IMG/VR virus record: IMGVR_UViG_3300044640_002737 | Location: 248,001-312,000 of that record | Source of the DNA: a virus | Strand: one strand, 5' to 3' | Length of the DNA: 64,000 nt | Part shown: piece after piece, positions 27,863 to 36,713 of the stretch | Layout: each line of letters starts with the position of its first letter | Numbering within the stretch: the first letter of the stretch is position 1 | The notes under the pieces: model-generated | Told to the model about the DNA's origin: nothing | Databases searched by the model: none | What the model saw: only the letters and a program-made list of their open reading frames with translations | Translations under genes and position numbers: made by a program

Positions 27863-28768
27863 TTATAATGTAACGTTGGTACCACTTATAACTATCCAAG
27901 ATCCATTTTGTGTTGCTTGTCCCTGTCCAACTCTAGGTTCCCACTGAAGAGTAACCGATGATCTGTATGCTGAATTTTGATTCATTACTATACCTCCTGA
28001 AGGGTATCCGCCATATAATGCAGCAGTATTAAATCCGGTATAATATTGGGTGGATCCGGTTACACCTGTATGTATATAACCAGTAGCCGATGTTGTATTA
28101 ACTATGGTTACTCTTGAACCTTGAGGTAATGAAGGTAGTGTTCCACCTACTGGTGAAACCCCATCAACCACTTTAATATAAAATCCGGTTGGGCCACACT
28201 CAGCATAAATAACATCCTCCAGTCCAGTTATAGCATATGGTGAATTTACAGTGGATGTTCTACCACCACCGCCAGAGGTATTTGCTGGAAATGCTGTTCC
28301 TGCAGTAGCACCACTAGCATATGTAGTGTTCTGACTTACCACATGACCTTGTGTTCCTAGATATACTGCAGAGTTTGCAGTTAATCTACCGTTAAACTCC
28401 GATGTTCCGTTAGAAACAAAAGTAGATAAACCACCAAATGTAATATTTGATGCTGCAGTTATAGCTCCAGATGCAGTGAATGTCGTTGTGGTTACACTAG
28501 CAAATGATGCTTGTCCAGAGCTATTAACGGATGCAGTTGCAGTCCCTAACGCTGGTAATGATATGGTATCAAATCTACCAATTTTAGCTTGAACTCTTCC
28601 AGTAGATGCTGCTGAAAGATCTAGTATCCCGTTTATAGTGTCGATACCAAACACATTAACATAACCATTTATCCAGTTTTGTAATATTAAAAAATTGGAA
28701 TTTATGGTTATTCTTGAGCCCGATATTGAATCAGAACCTAAAATTTCGTTGATGTTTACAGTTGCCAT
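27863..28768 (-). CDS. Short tail fibre-like protein
   Basis: A 301-residue protein. Its N-terminus (SRITINSNFLILQNWI) looks like a shorter version of the attachment motif of the collagen-like fibres further down. Residues 50-150 are a repetitive Ala/Thr/Ser shaft (SVTTTTFTASGAITAASN), and the C-terminal ~130 residues form a Gly- and aromatic-rich head ending VISGTNVTL. Such composition is common in short tail fibres. It is the first minus-strand gene after the phoH region, and a GATATATA octamer lies 29 bases upstream, so it likely heads the transcript for the large tail proteins. Confidence 0.65.
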   Translation of the reverse strand: MATVNINEILGSDSISGSRITINSNFLILQNWINGYVNVFGIDTINGILDLSAASTGRVQAKIGRFDTISLPALGTATASVNSSGQASFASVTTTTFTASGAITAASNITFGGLSTFVSNGTSEFNGRLTANSAVYLGTQGHVVSQNTTYASGATAGTAFPANTSGGGGRTSTVNSPYAITGLEDVIYAECGPTGFYIKVVDGVSPVGGTLPSLPQGSRVTIVNTTSATGYIHTGVTGSTQYYTGFNTAALYGGYPSGGIVMNQNSAYRSSVTLQWEPRVGQGQATQNGSWIVISGTNVTL

Positions 28769-28797
28769 TTTCTTTTTTTATTTGTTTTTGAACTGAA

Positions 28798-28805
28798 TAT
28801 ATATC
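28798..28805 (-). promoter_or_regulatory. GATATATA promoter-like octamer
   Basis: Minus-strand GATATATA, 29 bases before the ATG at 28768. It probably serves the whole run of tail genes down to about 15 kb. Confidence 0.6.
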
Positions 28806-28828
28806 ATTGTCACAGACAACACTTAAAT

Positions 28829-29011
28829 ATGGGAGGACAAAAAATTAAACTCAATAAAAAGGATTTTAAAGATATATCTTTAAGCGCAAAATCCATAAAT
28901 TATTCCACCCAATTAAAGCAAAATCCATTAAAATTTATAGATGCACAGATAATGACTTCTATTTCCAGCCTTTTAGCTGTTAATAGAAGTCATTATTGTA
29001 ATATTTATTAA
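28829..29011 (+). CDS. Doubtful small ORF in phoH leader
   Basis: A 60-codon frame in the 278-base gap before phoH. It is Lys/Ser/Ile-rich with no motif. Its second half coincides with a long hairpin and its first half with an 18-bp palindrome, so selection here may act on DNA or RNA structure rather than on a protein. It could be a leader peptide. Listed with low confidence. Confidence 0.25.
   Translation: MGGQKIKLNKKDFKDISLSAKSINYSTQLKQNPLKFIDAQIMTSISSLLAVNRSHYCNIY
28866..28883. promoter_or_regulatory. 18-bp perfect palindrome upstream of phoH
   Basis: TTAAAGATATATCTTTAA reads identically on both strands. Its centre, GATATATC, differs from the promoter octamer GATATATA only at the last base. 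It may be an operator or a bidirectional promoter. Confidence 0.5.
28949..28996 (+). promoter_or_regulatory. Long hairpin in phoH leader
   Basis: AATGACTTCTATT (28951-28963) pairs perfectly with AATAGAAGTCATT (28982-28994), extended by two A-T pairs outside. Inside, after a 2x2 loop, CAGC (28966-28969) pairs with GCTG (28976-28979). No T-run follows on either strand, so it is not a standard terminator. It lies 50 bases before the phoH ATG and could regulate that message or be a small structured RNA. Confidence 0.55.
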
Positions 29012-29046
29012 TTTATGGAAAATAAAAATAAAATAAAATAAACTCT

Positions 29047-29796
29047 ATGGCTAACAGAAAGAAGAGAATTTCGGATGAAGAATTTTACGACGTGTTTCCG
29101 CCGACACAGGTGGCAAATCCATTAAAATTTGATCTACAAAAACTAAGATTGGATTACAAGCATAAAAACGAAAGTCAGAAAAAACTAATAAGCCTGATAA
29201 GCGACAATAAAATAACCATAGCAGCTGGACCAGCAGGAACGGGAAAGACTTATTTAGCATGTGCTCAAGCATTAAAATTATTAAAGACCGAGCAGAGATT
29301 TAAAAAAATTATTTTAGTAAAAAGTGTAACGGTATTAGAAGGAGAGGAAGTTGGATTTCTTAAAGGAGATTTAAAAGAAAAAATGTTACCCTTTACAATA
29401 TCATTCCTGGACAACTTCCATAAGTTAATCGGTGAGGGTTTAACTAACATTATGCTAGATCAAAAATTAATAGAGGTTCTACCATTGGCTTTTATTAGAG
29501 GGAGGTCCATAGACAATGCTATAATCATCGTAGACGAAGCTCAAAACATAACCAAGAAGAATATGAGGTCCACGATGACTCGTATCGGTACGGATACTAA
29601 AATGATCATTACGGGAGACACTAAACAAATTGATATGAAAAACCCCAAGCTTTCGTCTCTTGATCTCGTGGTTAAGTTATTTGACGGGAAACCCGATATA
29701 GGAACAATGAGCTTTGGAGTAAATGATATTGTTAGAGATCCTATAGTAAAAATTATAGAGGAAACGTTCGATGAATGGGACGAAAATAACGGATAA
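29047..29796 (+). CDS. phoH: PhoH-family ATPase
   Basis: PhoH-like proteins are P-loop ATPases common in phages. The bacterial family is linked to phosphate stress and RNA metabolism, but the phage role is not settled. The 249-residue protein has Walker A GPAGTGKT (61-68), Walker B IIIVDEAQ (159-166), the family-typical SVTVLEGEEVGFLKGDL (93-109) and a sensor-like TGDTKQID (189-196), so it covers a complete PhoH domain. It is one of only two convincing plus-strand genes in the window and sits alone between two minus-strand tail blocks. It has a structured leader with AAAAT repeats just before the ATG, and a hairpin terminator follows. Independent control is therefore likely. Confidence 0.92.
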   Translation: MANRKKRISDEEFYDVFPPTQVANPLKFDLQKLRLDYKHKNESQKKLISLISDNKITIAAGPAGTGKTYLACAQALKLLKTEQRFKKIILVKSVTVLEGEEVGFLKGDLKEKMLPFTISFLDNFHKLIGEGLTNIMLDQKLIEVLPLAFIRGRSIDNAIIIVDEAQNITKKNMRSTMTRIGTDTKMIITGDTKQIDMKNPKLSSLDLVVKLFDGKPDIGTMSFGVNDIVRDPIVKIIEETFDEWDENNG

Positions 29797-29807
29797 TGAT
29801 AAAATGG

Positions 29808-29835
29808 ATGAATAACACCTAAGGGTGTTATTCAT
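29808..29835. terminator. Hairpin between convergent phoH and tail gene
   Basis: A 12-bp stem, ATGAATAACACC paired with GGTGTTATTCAT around a TAAG loop, lies just after phoH and overlaps the stop of the convergent minus-strand gene. It can act in both directions, though the T-runs on either side are short. Confidence 0.65.
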
Positions 29836-32800
29836 TTCTAAATGTCGCATCCGGATTATTCTCTATAACGATACCAGTACCAAAACTTTGGTTAGAATTA
29901 TTAACATCGAAAATTTCCTGTTGCTGTTTCTCCATATCCTTGGCTAATTTAGCAGCCTCATAGTCTCTACCAGCAAAAGGTTCAGGTTCACCATAATCAA
30001 AAGAATCAACTATATCTGGATTATTATCATCAGGTCTTTTCGCCTTATGATCTATAATTTCAATATATCCAGGTTTGGTTACAAAATAAACATTACCTGC
30101 TGAATCTTCTACGCTATTGTATATGGTATATTTACCAACTTCGCTAAATGTGTATATGAAATATGGAGTTGCTTTAACATTAAGCAATTCATTTCCTGTT
30201 ATTGCATCGCTAAGTATCCAGTTATTGTTTTGTTTTCCGTAAATATTAGATGCATAGTTGCTAAATATAACTGTCGAAAGAAGTGGTATTTGCATTCCCT
30301 TATCTGTCGAATGTACATCACACCAGGTCCAAGCTCCAGAACCAGCTCTCGATATAATATTACCAAGATTTATACCCAGATTAGGATTATATTGTGGTGA
30401 TAATAACGAAACCCCTGATGTAGATCCTATATTATAATATCCGCTAGCTCCAGTTGCTCCGTAATTAAATCCGGTAAGAAATATATTATCTGACTGGTCC
30501 ACAGAAAATGATATGCTATCGCTTTTTTGATTAACGGGTATTAAATTGTTTTTATAATCAGCATCCATCGAAACACTATCAAGGATCTTATTCTTTCCGT
30601 TACTTTTTATCATAAAGATATTATCATCAGATGCAAATGAGAGTTCGGAATAAGCTATAAAATACTGACCATTCGAAAGATTCTCCGAATTTAGCAGCTG
30701 TATGAAGTTAGATTCAAATCCACTATAAACTACATCGGTTGAAATTGGAACCCCCTGCTCAGTTATTCTAGCAGTTAGTAAATAATTACCCGTCGTACCT
30801 GCTACATAATCATTACCAAAATAGCTACCAGATCCACCAAAATTAGTTGTTACGTAATACGTAGATTCGTCATTTGATGCTTTAGGATATTGTCTATATC
30901 CAGTGGCTCCACCTATGAATCCACCAGTTACCCCGGTACCGTCGCTATTTAATATTATATAATATGGGATATACACAGAATTTATTCCAGTAAGTCCAAT
31001 TCCACCAAAATTAAAATTCTGATCTGAGTTACCAGTTATTAAAACAGTATTGTTATCCGGAAGAGATTTTATATCAGATATTTTTCTATTCGCCGAGGTT
31101 GGACCTACACCAGGGTATATGCTGTTGGAGGTGGATGTAGTCAATAGGGAAAGATTATCAGACGATAATCTCACATAAGATATCACAGAATCGCTAAGCC
31201 AATTCTGTGATATCTCCTGTGTAGACCCTAATATAATATCTGATGTTTCCGGGTAATCATTAGTTCTATTCCATGCATTTTTAAGAGTCGATAGATCTCC
31301 AGTCGATGAATTTGGAGTAAAGTATATTCCTGATTCAAGACCAAGATTTATGGAATATCTACTCAACGATACATTGGAGTTCTTAATATCACCTGAATTT
31401 ATATTTTGTTCATATTTAGCTGGAAAATTTCTGAAATCCAATCCCCTATAAGAGGTTCTAACGTCACGAGAAAATGTACCATTTATACCAAGATCAGTAA
31501 AGGTTGATGTGTTACCCAAATCCCTGCCAATTTTAGCAACGAATATCGAATTTGCAGAAACGTCATTATTATTCCAATAGGTCCCTCTAGAATTAACATT
31601 TTGTACCAATGGATATGAGGTGTCGGTATATTCATAAAAATATATTCTGAATGGCGTTGAATTAGTGAAAAGGAAAAGACCCGTAGTACCGGATGCATTA
31701 TAATCATAGGTAACGTTGAATTCTATCGAATTTAGATTTAGCACAGTAACCGAATTAACTCTATAGTTGGCAGCGGATCCGGATGGTCTCAAACGTATGG
31801 TATTCGATGTCATAATATCTCCTAATGGTCGGGAAGATGGGACCGTATCAACGTAATTTATTCTTATCTTGGTTATATTCTCCCAGGAATAAGAACTCCC
31901 ACTCTCAACATCTACCGAAAAAATTCCAGATCCAGGGGGATTTGCTCCATATGTATAATTCCATGTGCTATTAAAAATATCTCCGGTTGATCCATATATC
32001 CAGGGATAGTCTCCACCAGTAACACCAGGAACATTTATATTAGTAACACCCGCTGGTGCACCAATTGGACCATTTCTATAAGAATTCTCCGTCTCTAGTG
32101 AATCCCATACATATGGTCCACTTTCAATGAATCTATTAAAAATTCCGGAAGCAACTATATAATCACCATCCTCAGATGCCTTTATGTCCTGTATTCTTGT
32201 TCGGTATCCTCTAAATGGTAATACTGAATCGACAAATCCAGACTCGTTATACGATGCTATAAAACCCATCTCTCCGTTATCTAAAGAAGAACCCCCTATC
32301 AATGAAGTATCTGAAATCCCACCTATCGTAGGGTTTTGATTGGTTAAAGTTGCTAGTTCTGTTTCGTCGTAATAACCAAGGTCCACACTAACATTTCCCT
32401 TCAGATATCCTCCAATATAATATTTTATACCATCCTCCGTTTTTATCGTGGTTGATGATGTTATCTGGACAGTTCCAGCAGTAACCCCTAATTGATTAAG
32501 CTGAATATCAGATATCCACGATGGAGCGGATATTGATTCACTCAATACTGAATCCTCATAAGTCGGTATTGGATAATTGTCCCAATATTTCTGCTCACCA
32601 GCTTTACCATTAGCTATGTCGCTTAGCTTAGTTGTAAGAAATAGATTTCTAGGATCCATACCAGGAAATTTCAATGATGTATAATAATCATCATATATTC
32701 TCCATTCCGGATAAACCCATGTGTACTTATCAACCTTAGCCAAAGGTGCAGTTCCACCAGTAGCTGTAAAATATGTAAAATTCCATCCAGTTGCTCCCTC

Positions 32801-33895
32801 ATATTTAGAAGATCCATATACATGAGGAATATCATAATTAAACGAAACAATCTCGTTTAAGCATAAAACCCATAATGAGTTATCATATATTGTTAGGTCC
32901 TCTTGGGTTACGTTTTTACCAACTAATTTAATATCAAGTACATTATCATTTGGTATATTTGAATTGCTAGAATCGAATTGTGTGTGTACGGTACCATTAA
33001 AATGCCATAGACCACTTCCCTGTCCAAGTTCACCATCACCAAGCGAATAGAATACATGCCCATTTGGTCTTGATATAACTCTCGTAACCGGGCCGGGAGT
33101 AGGATAATTCCAAAATTGATCACCATCAAAGAAAGATAATCCCAGAGATGTACCAATCCAGATATTATCATTCTCATCCCTATCCAATGAATATACATAA
33201 TCAGATATAATGCCGCTGGTTTTTGTATTATAAACCCTAGCCTGTTCTATTATAAGCTCTCCCCCAATTAATTCAGTTGCTTCCAATTCACCCTGGGGAA
33301 CAGCAAATAGTCCTTCCGCTGTGGCGATATAATAAAAATAATCCTTACCATCAATTCCCTTGGACTTTACGTCATATACATGAGGCCAGGTGTATCCAGG
33401 TACAACTTCAAACCAATTATCGATCTTAGTCTGATAACAGAAAAGTCTACCTCCAGTAACCCCATTAATCTCAGTATATCCAGTAGCTCCTGTACCGCCT
33501 ATACCATTAAGCGGGGTTGAAAAAGCATGTACATAATCGCCATATCTACAAGCACATATGGTTGATATTTCCTGTGGCTCGTTAAAAGTACCAAGATCAG
33601 AAAAATTCCAGTTTTCGCCAATTTCGATATTATCCGAATTTATATAGAATACAGCAACCTCATTTAATCCAGGAATAGGCCCTTCCGCAACACCAGTCCA
33701 TACTTTATCATAAGGATCTATAGATATAGATCTAGTATCTAGAAAATATGGTATTGAACTAGGAACAGCAGAATTTTGGTAATTGTAATACTCCCAAGAT
33801 GATCCATTGAATCTTCTAAGATCCTGCCCAGATGCCCATACGAAGAAATCGCTGTCCGTATCTATTTGATTTATGCTAATTCCGTAACTTGCCAT
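29828..33895 (-). CDS. Giant fibre protein with beta-propeller-like N-terminus
   Basis: A 1355-residue protein. The N-terminal ~350 residues show repeats of the type DKVWTGVAEG, NIWIGTSLGLSFFDGDQFW and SLWVLCLNEIVSFNYD, the pattern of two-component-regulator-type beta-propeller blades used for binding. The middle is long, Ser/Tyr/Gly-rich and beta-structured. The last ~60 residues are charged and helical (AAKLAKDMEKQQQEIFD). A propeller at one end of a large phage protein would suit receptor or glycan recognition. It follows the 583-residue gene by 14 bases and ends at a hairpin shared with phoH. No enzymatic motif was found. The propeller call is by repeat pattern only. Confidence 0.65.
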   Translation of the reverse strand: MASYGISINQIDTDSDFFVWASGQDLRRFNGSSWEYYNYQNSAVPSSIPYFLDTRSISIDPYDKVWTGVAEGPIPGLNEVAVFYINSDNIEIGENWNFSDLGTFNEPQEISTICACRYGDYVHAFSTPLNGIGGTGATGYTEINGVTGGRLFCYQTKIDNWFEVVPGYTWPHVYDVKSKGIDGKDYFYYIATAEGLFAVPQGELEATELIGGELIIEQARVYNTKTSGIISDYVYSLDRDENDNIWIGTSLGLSFFDGDQFWNYPTPGPVTRVISRPNGHVFYSLGDGELGQGSGLWHFNGTVHTQFDSSNSNIPNDNVLDIKLVGKNVTQEDLTIYDNSLWVLCLNEIVSFNYDIPHVYGSSKYEGATGWNFTYFTATGGTAPLAKVDKYTWVYPEWRIYDDYYTSLKFPGMDPRNLFLTTKLSDIANGKAGEQKYWDNYPIPTYEDSVLSESISAPSWISDIQLNQLGVTAGTVQITSSTTIKTEDGIKYYIGGYLKGNVSVDLGYYDETELATLTNQNPTIGGISDTSLIGGSSLDNGEMGFIASYNESGFVDSVLPFRGYRTRIQDIKASEDGDYIVASGIFNRFIESGPYVWDSLETENSYRNGPIGAPAGVTNINVPGVTGGDYPWIYGSTGDIFNSTWNYTYGANPPGSGIFSVDVESGSSYSWENITKIRINYVDTVPSSRPLGDIMTSNTIRLRPSGSAANYRVNSVTVLNLNSIEFNVTYDYNASGTTGLFLFTNSTPFRIYFYEYTDTSYPLVQNVNSRGTYWNNNDVSANSIFVAKIGRDLGNTSTFTDLGINGTFSRDVRTSYRGLDFRNFPAKYEQNINSGDIKNSNVSLSRYSINLGLESGIYFTPNSSTGDLSTLKNAWNRTNDYPETSDIILGSTQEISQNWLSDSVISYVRLSSDNLSLLTTSTSNSIYPGVGPTSANRKISDIKSLPDNNTVLITGNSDQNFNFGGIGLTGINSVYIPYYIILNSDGTGVTGGFIGGATGYRQYPKASNDESTYYVTTNFGGSGSYFGNDYVAGTTGNYLLTARITEQGVPISTDVVYSGFESNFIQLLNSENLSNGQYFIAYSELSFASDDNIFMIKSNGKNKILDSVSMDADYKNNLIPVNQKSDSISFSVDQSDNIFLTGFNYGATGASGYYNIGSTSGVSLLSPQYNPNLGINLGNIISRAGSGAWTWCDVHSTDKGMQIPLLSTVIFSNYASNIYGKQNNNWILSDAITGNELLNVKATPYFIYTFSEVGKYTIYNSVEDSAGNVYFVTKPGYIEIIDHKAKRPDDNNPDIVDSFDYGEPEPFAGRDYEAAKLAKDMEKQQQEIFDVNNSNQSFGTGIVIENNPDATFRNE

Positions 33896-33909
33896 TTATA
33901 TCTTTTTAA

Positions 33910-35661
33910 TTATGCTATTGATCCGCCTATTTCCCATCCCTTTTTATAATTAGTATGATTTACTGCATTATTGGGATATCCAACTTTTAACCTCATACCG
34001 GTAAATGAACTACCGGTGTCACTTGCAAATGGGTATGTTAATGGGCCGGACGTTAGTCCTAGACCATTTACGTCAGATAGATATGAAGCATCCCATACTA
34101 TTTCCACTCTGCCTATATAAAGTCCGGTTGCCGAATGTAAAGGATCAGTTATATGAACTGCAATTCCCTGAAAGATGGGAGTATCCGTTACATTCTCGAA
34201 TGGACAATAGAATCTTGATGCCTCGAATAATATATTATTGGCAAATGTTGTTGAAGATGTTGTTGAATTAAATATACTGGCTAAACCTGAACCAGATCCA
34301 TATCCTGCATCATTCGCTGTTATTAAAAGAGTATCGGGACTATTTCCAATACCTCCACCGCCACCGGAACTTATCACAACGTTATATGAGCCTATTAGGT
34401 TATCACTTCCTTCTCTATAAACATTAACATTAACATTAACATTTATTACAACGCCGAACTTAGTGAAAAATAACCTGGATGAAGGTATAGCTACACCAGG
34501 CCTAGTACCAAGGGTTATTGTATATCCACCAGTCCAATCTATGCTATAATATGATGATAAGTACATCTCAGTATTTGCTACAAGATACGATATACCATCA
34601 GCATGCTTGGATGATGCAGATAAATAATACTTATTCTCCAAAAATTTATTAATGGCCCCGTTTGTCCATCCCCTTGATGTTTTTAAATTATAGAAAGTTA
34701 AGGATGTTCCCGTTGTCGTATAATCAGTTAGATATAAATTATCTTGCAGGGTGGTGTTTATACCTCCAGCTAATATATAGCTACCTGTACTAAATTGTGA
34801 ATTAGGATTAACGCCAGCTCCCATAATAATAAACGCGTTCTTGTTTATTATTAATCTAAGTCTAATCGGATCCATACTAGTATATACATCGGAACTATTT
34901 GGCAAATAATATGCAACCTCGTCAGTTGAATGTGAATATAAATTATTTATAGGTGCATATAAACTGGATGCTTGATCAATCTTTATAACTAAACCAGATC
35001 CACCAAGACCTATATCATTAGAAGTGTATGCTGTTACTGATGGTGTATAATAAGGTCCACTAGCAGTTGCCCCATATAAGTCATTATAATAGAATCCCTC
35101 AGCAGGTCCCATTTTATAGAATGTAACATTCGTACTTGAGTTTACCACGTTACCCACATTACTAGTAACAGTTAAAGTAGCGGTAGCAACATATGCTGAA
35201 TTAACAGAGCCTACGTAAGTATTAGCCAGATTATACCAATCCAAGTTTGCATATGTTACATTACTTAAATATATTCCCGATGTTGCACCAAGACCAGGTA
35301 TGCTCCACACGTATCCGGTCAATCCACTTCCCGCTGTAGCTGAAGAACCATAATAAACTGTATCGTCCATTAAAACATTAACATTAGATGCGGTTACTGC
35401 GGCAGATATATTTTCCGGAGTTACAACGATTATATTATTCTTGGTAGTTGTAGCAACAACGGTTGCTGCGTCGGTCACAGTTAAAGATGTGGAATATCCA
35501 TTTGTATTGACACCATTATAAGTTACTGCGGGTCCATAGGATGTAGCACCGGTTGGTGTTCCACCTTGGAAACTCCAATCTCTTTGCACAACATCACCTA
35601 TGCTCGTATCATAGTAATAAATGATGTCCCCCTGTTCTATACCTAGTATTACGTCTGCCAT
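33910..35661 (-). CDS. Fibre-like structural protein
   Basis: A 583-residue protein, Ser/Thr/Val/Tyr-rich with no Cys-rich or membrane part. Residues 30-190 show two strand-rich units (SLTVTDAATVVATTT, ATLTVTSNVGNVVNSS) compatible with Ig- or PKD-like folds. The C-terminal half contains DTLLITANDAGYGSGSG and further long strands. Its start follows a GATATATA octamer by 20 bases, so it may be transcribed with the giant propeller protein as a unit. Like its neighbours it is probably a tail or fibre component; I do not recognise a specific family. Confidence 0.6.
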   Translation of the reverse strand: MADVILGIEQGDIIYYYDTSIGDVVQRDWSFQGGTPTGATSYGPAVTYNGVNTNGYSTSLTVTDAATVVATTTKNNIIVVTPENISAAVTASNVNVLMDDTVYYGSSATAGSGLTGYVWSIPGLGATSGIYLSNVTYANLDWYNLANTYVGSVNSAYVATATLTVTSNVGNVVNSSTNVTFYKMGPAEGFYYNDLYGATASGPYYTPSVTAYTSNDIGLGGSGLVIKIDQASSLYAPINNLYSHSTDEVAYYLPNSSDVYTSMDPIRLRLIINKNAFIIMGAGVNPNSQFSTGSYILAGGINTTLQDNLYLTDYTTTGTSLTFYNLKTSRGWTNGAINKFLENKYYLSASSKHADGISYLVANTEMYLSSYYSIDWTGGYTITLGTRPGVAIPSSRLFFTKFGVVINVNVNVNVYREGSDNLIGSYNVVISSGGGGGIGNSPDTLLITANDAGYGSGSGLASIFNSTTSSTTFANNILFEASRFYCPFENVTDTPIFQGIAVHITDPLHSATGLYIGRVEIVWDASYLSDVNGLGLTSGPLTYPFASDTGSSFTGMRLKVGYPNNAVNHTNYKKGWEIGGSIA

Positions 35662-35681
35662 TTTCTAATATCTGATTAATG

Positions 35682-35689
35682 TATATATC
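35682..35689 (-). promoter_or_regulatory. GATATATA promoter-like octamer
   Basis: Minus-strand GATATATA, 20 bases before the ATG at 35661, overlapping the stop region of the glycosyltransferase gene. Confidence 0.6.
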
Positions 35690-36656
35690 AATGCAGTTTA
35701 GATCTCATTTCTTTAGCATATAATATGGCCTGTACATAATTATAAGAATTGGCATCGGGACTTATTGTGGATAGATCAGCTTCCCAAGGAGAATTATTTA
35801 TATAATCTCCTTTATAAAACATCTTCCCGTTCCCATTATCTGTAACTCCGGCATTGTGTAATATTTTATGTTTATTCCATTCTGTTTGCCCCCAGCTAGA
35901 TCCCCAGCTAAATCCAAGTTCATCAGATAATCTAACCTGACTTCCCCTTTTAAGTCCACACCATAATACCGCCCACATATCTGCGCACCATTTCTGTATT
36001 GGGTTGTAAGAAGATAACTGCTCTTCAGATAGAGTTTTCCTCTCCTCCACCTCAGCATCAAGCATATATTTATACAGATTGAGAGCAACGTATTTAACGT
36101 CCCTCCAGAATAGGTGATCTATATTTTTCATAAGATATTGCGCACCTCCTGAATTTGGATTGTTAGCTTCAACAAGATCCCTGGAAACTCCAGCTATGTC
36201 ACACATATCTTCCAAAATTTGCTCGGATTTACTTTTAATATAATCTGATCCTATATAGGAAACCGTGTCACTTAGATACCAGACATCATCATTAATCAAT
36301 GAATTAAAGTCAGGAAGTTCTCTAAAGATGATATCAGAATCATGATAGAATATATTATCATCTGAAAGACCAGGATATTTAAGAAAATGCTGTTCCAATA
36401 TATCCGGTCTTAAAATTGGAATATATCCGTAGTTTTCAACCGGAGTTTTCTTGTAGAAAAAAAATCTAACGTATGGGTATTTTTTAGCCAACTCAGATCC
36501 CTCTGGTGATATTGACTCATCATAGGCAAATAGAATTTCTATCCAATTGGGATTTATTCCACTTTTCATAAAATTATGGATTAGTACCTCCACTTGCCAA
36601 TGAAAATAAGGCACATCCGGCTGTGCGCAAATAAAGGTTATTTTTTTGTTTATCAT
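35688..36656 (-). CDS. GT-A-like glycosyltransferase
   Basis: A 322-residue protein starting at the ATG at 36656 (MINKKITFICAQ); a TTG two codons upstream is less likely. The N-terminal strand-helix pattern, the spacing to a DxD-type motif YHDSDIIF (104-111) and the following WYLSDT fit a GT-A fold, in which the aspartates hold a metal and the nucleotide sugar. NPNSGGAQYLMKN (in the middle third) resembles the acceptor-side loop of such enzymes. The C-terminal part carries many Trp and a conserved-looking LHNAGV. Placed among fibre genes, it could glycosylate tail proteins, or host surface sugars together with GmhA. Substrate unknown. Confidence 0.65.
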   Translation of the reverse strand: MINKKITFICAQPDVPYFHWQVEVLIHNFMKSGINPNWIEILFAYDESISPEGSELAKKYPYVRFFFYKKTPVENYGYIPILRPDILEQHFLKYPGLSDDNIFYHDSDIIFRELPDFNSLINDDVWYLSDTVSYIGSDYIKSKSEQILEDMCDIAGVSRDLVEANNPNSGGAQYLMKNIDHLFWRDVKYVALNLYKYMLDAEVEERKTLSEEQLSSYNPIQKWCADMWAVLWCGLKRGSQVRLSDELGFSWGSSWGQTEWNKHKILHNAGVTDNGNGKMFYKGDYINNSPWEADLSTISPDANSYNYVQAILYAKEMRSKLH

Positions 36657-36713
36657 ACCCAAATTTTTATAATTATACTCTCCTAATAGTAATAAATTCC
36701 ATCATGTAATTTA

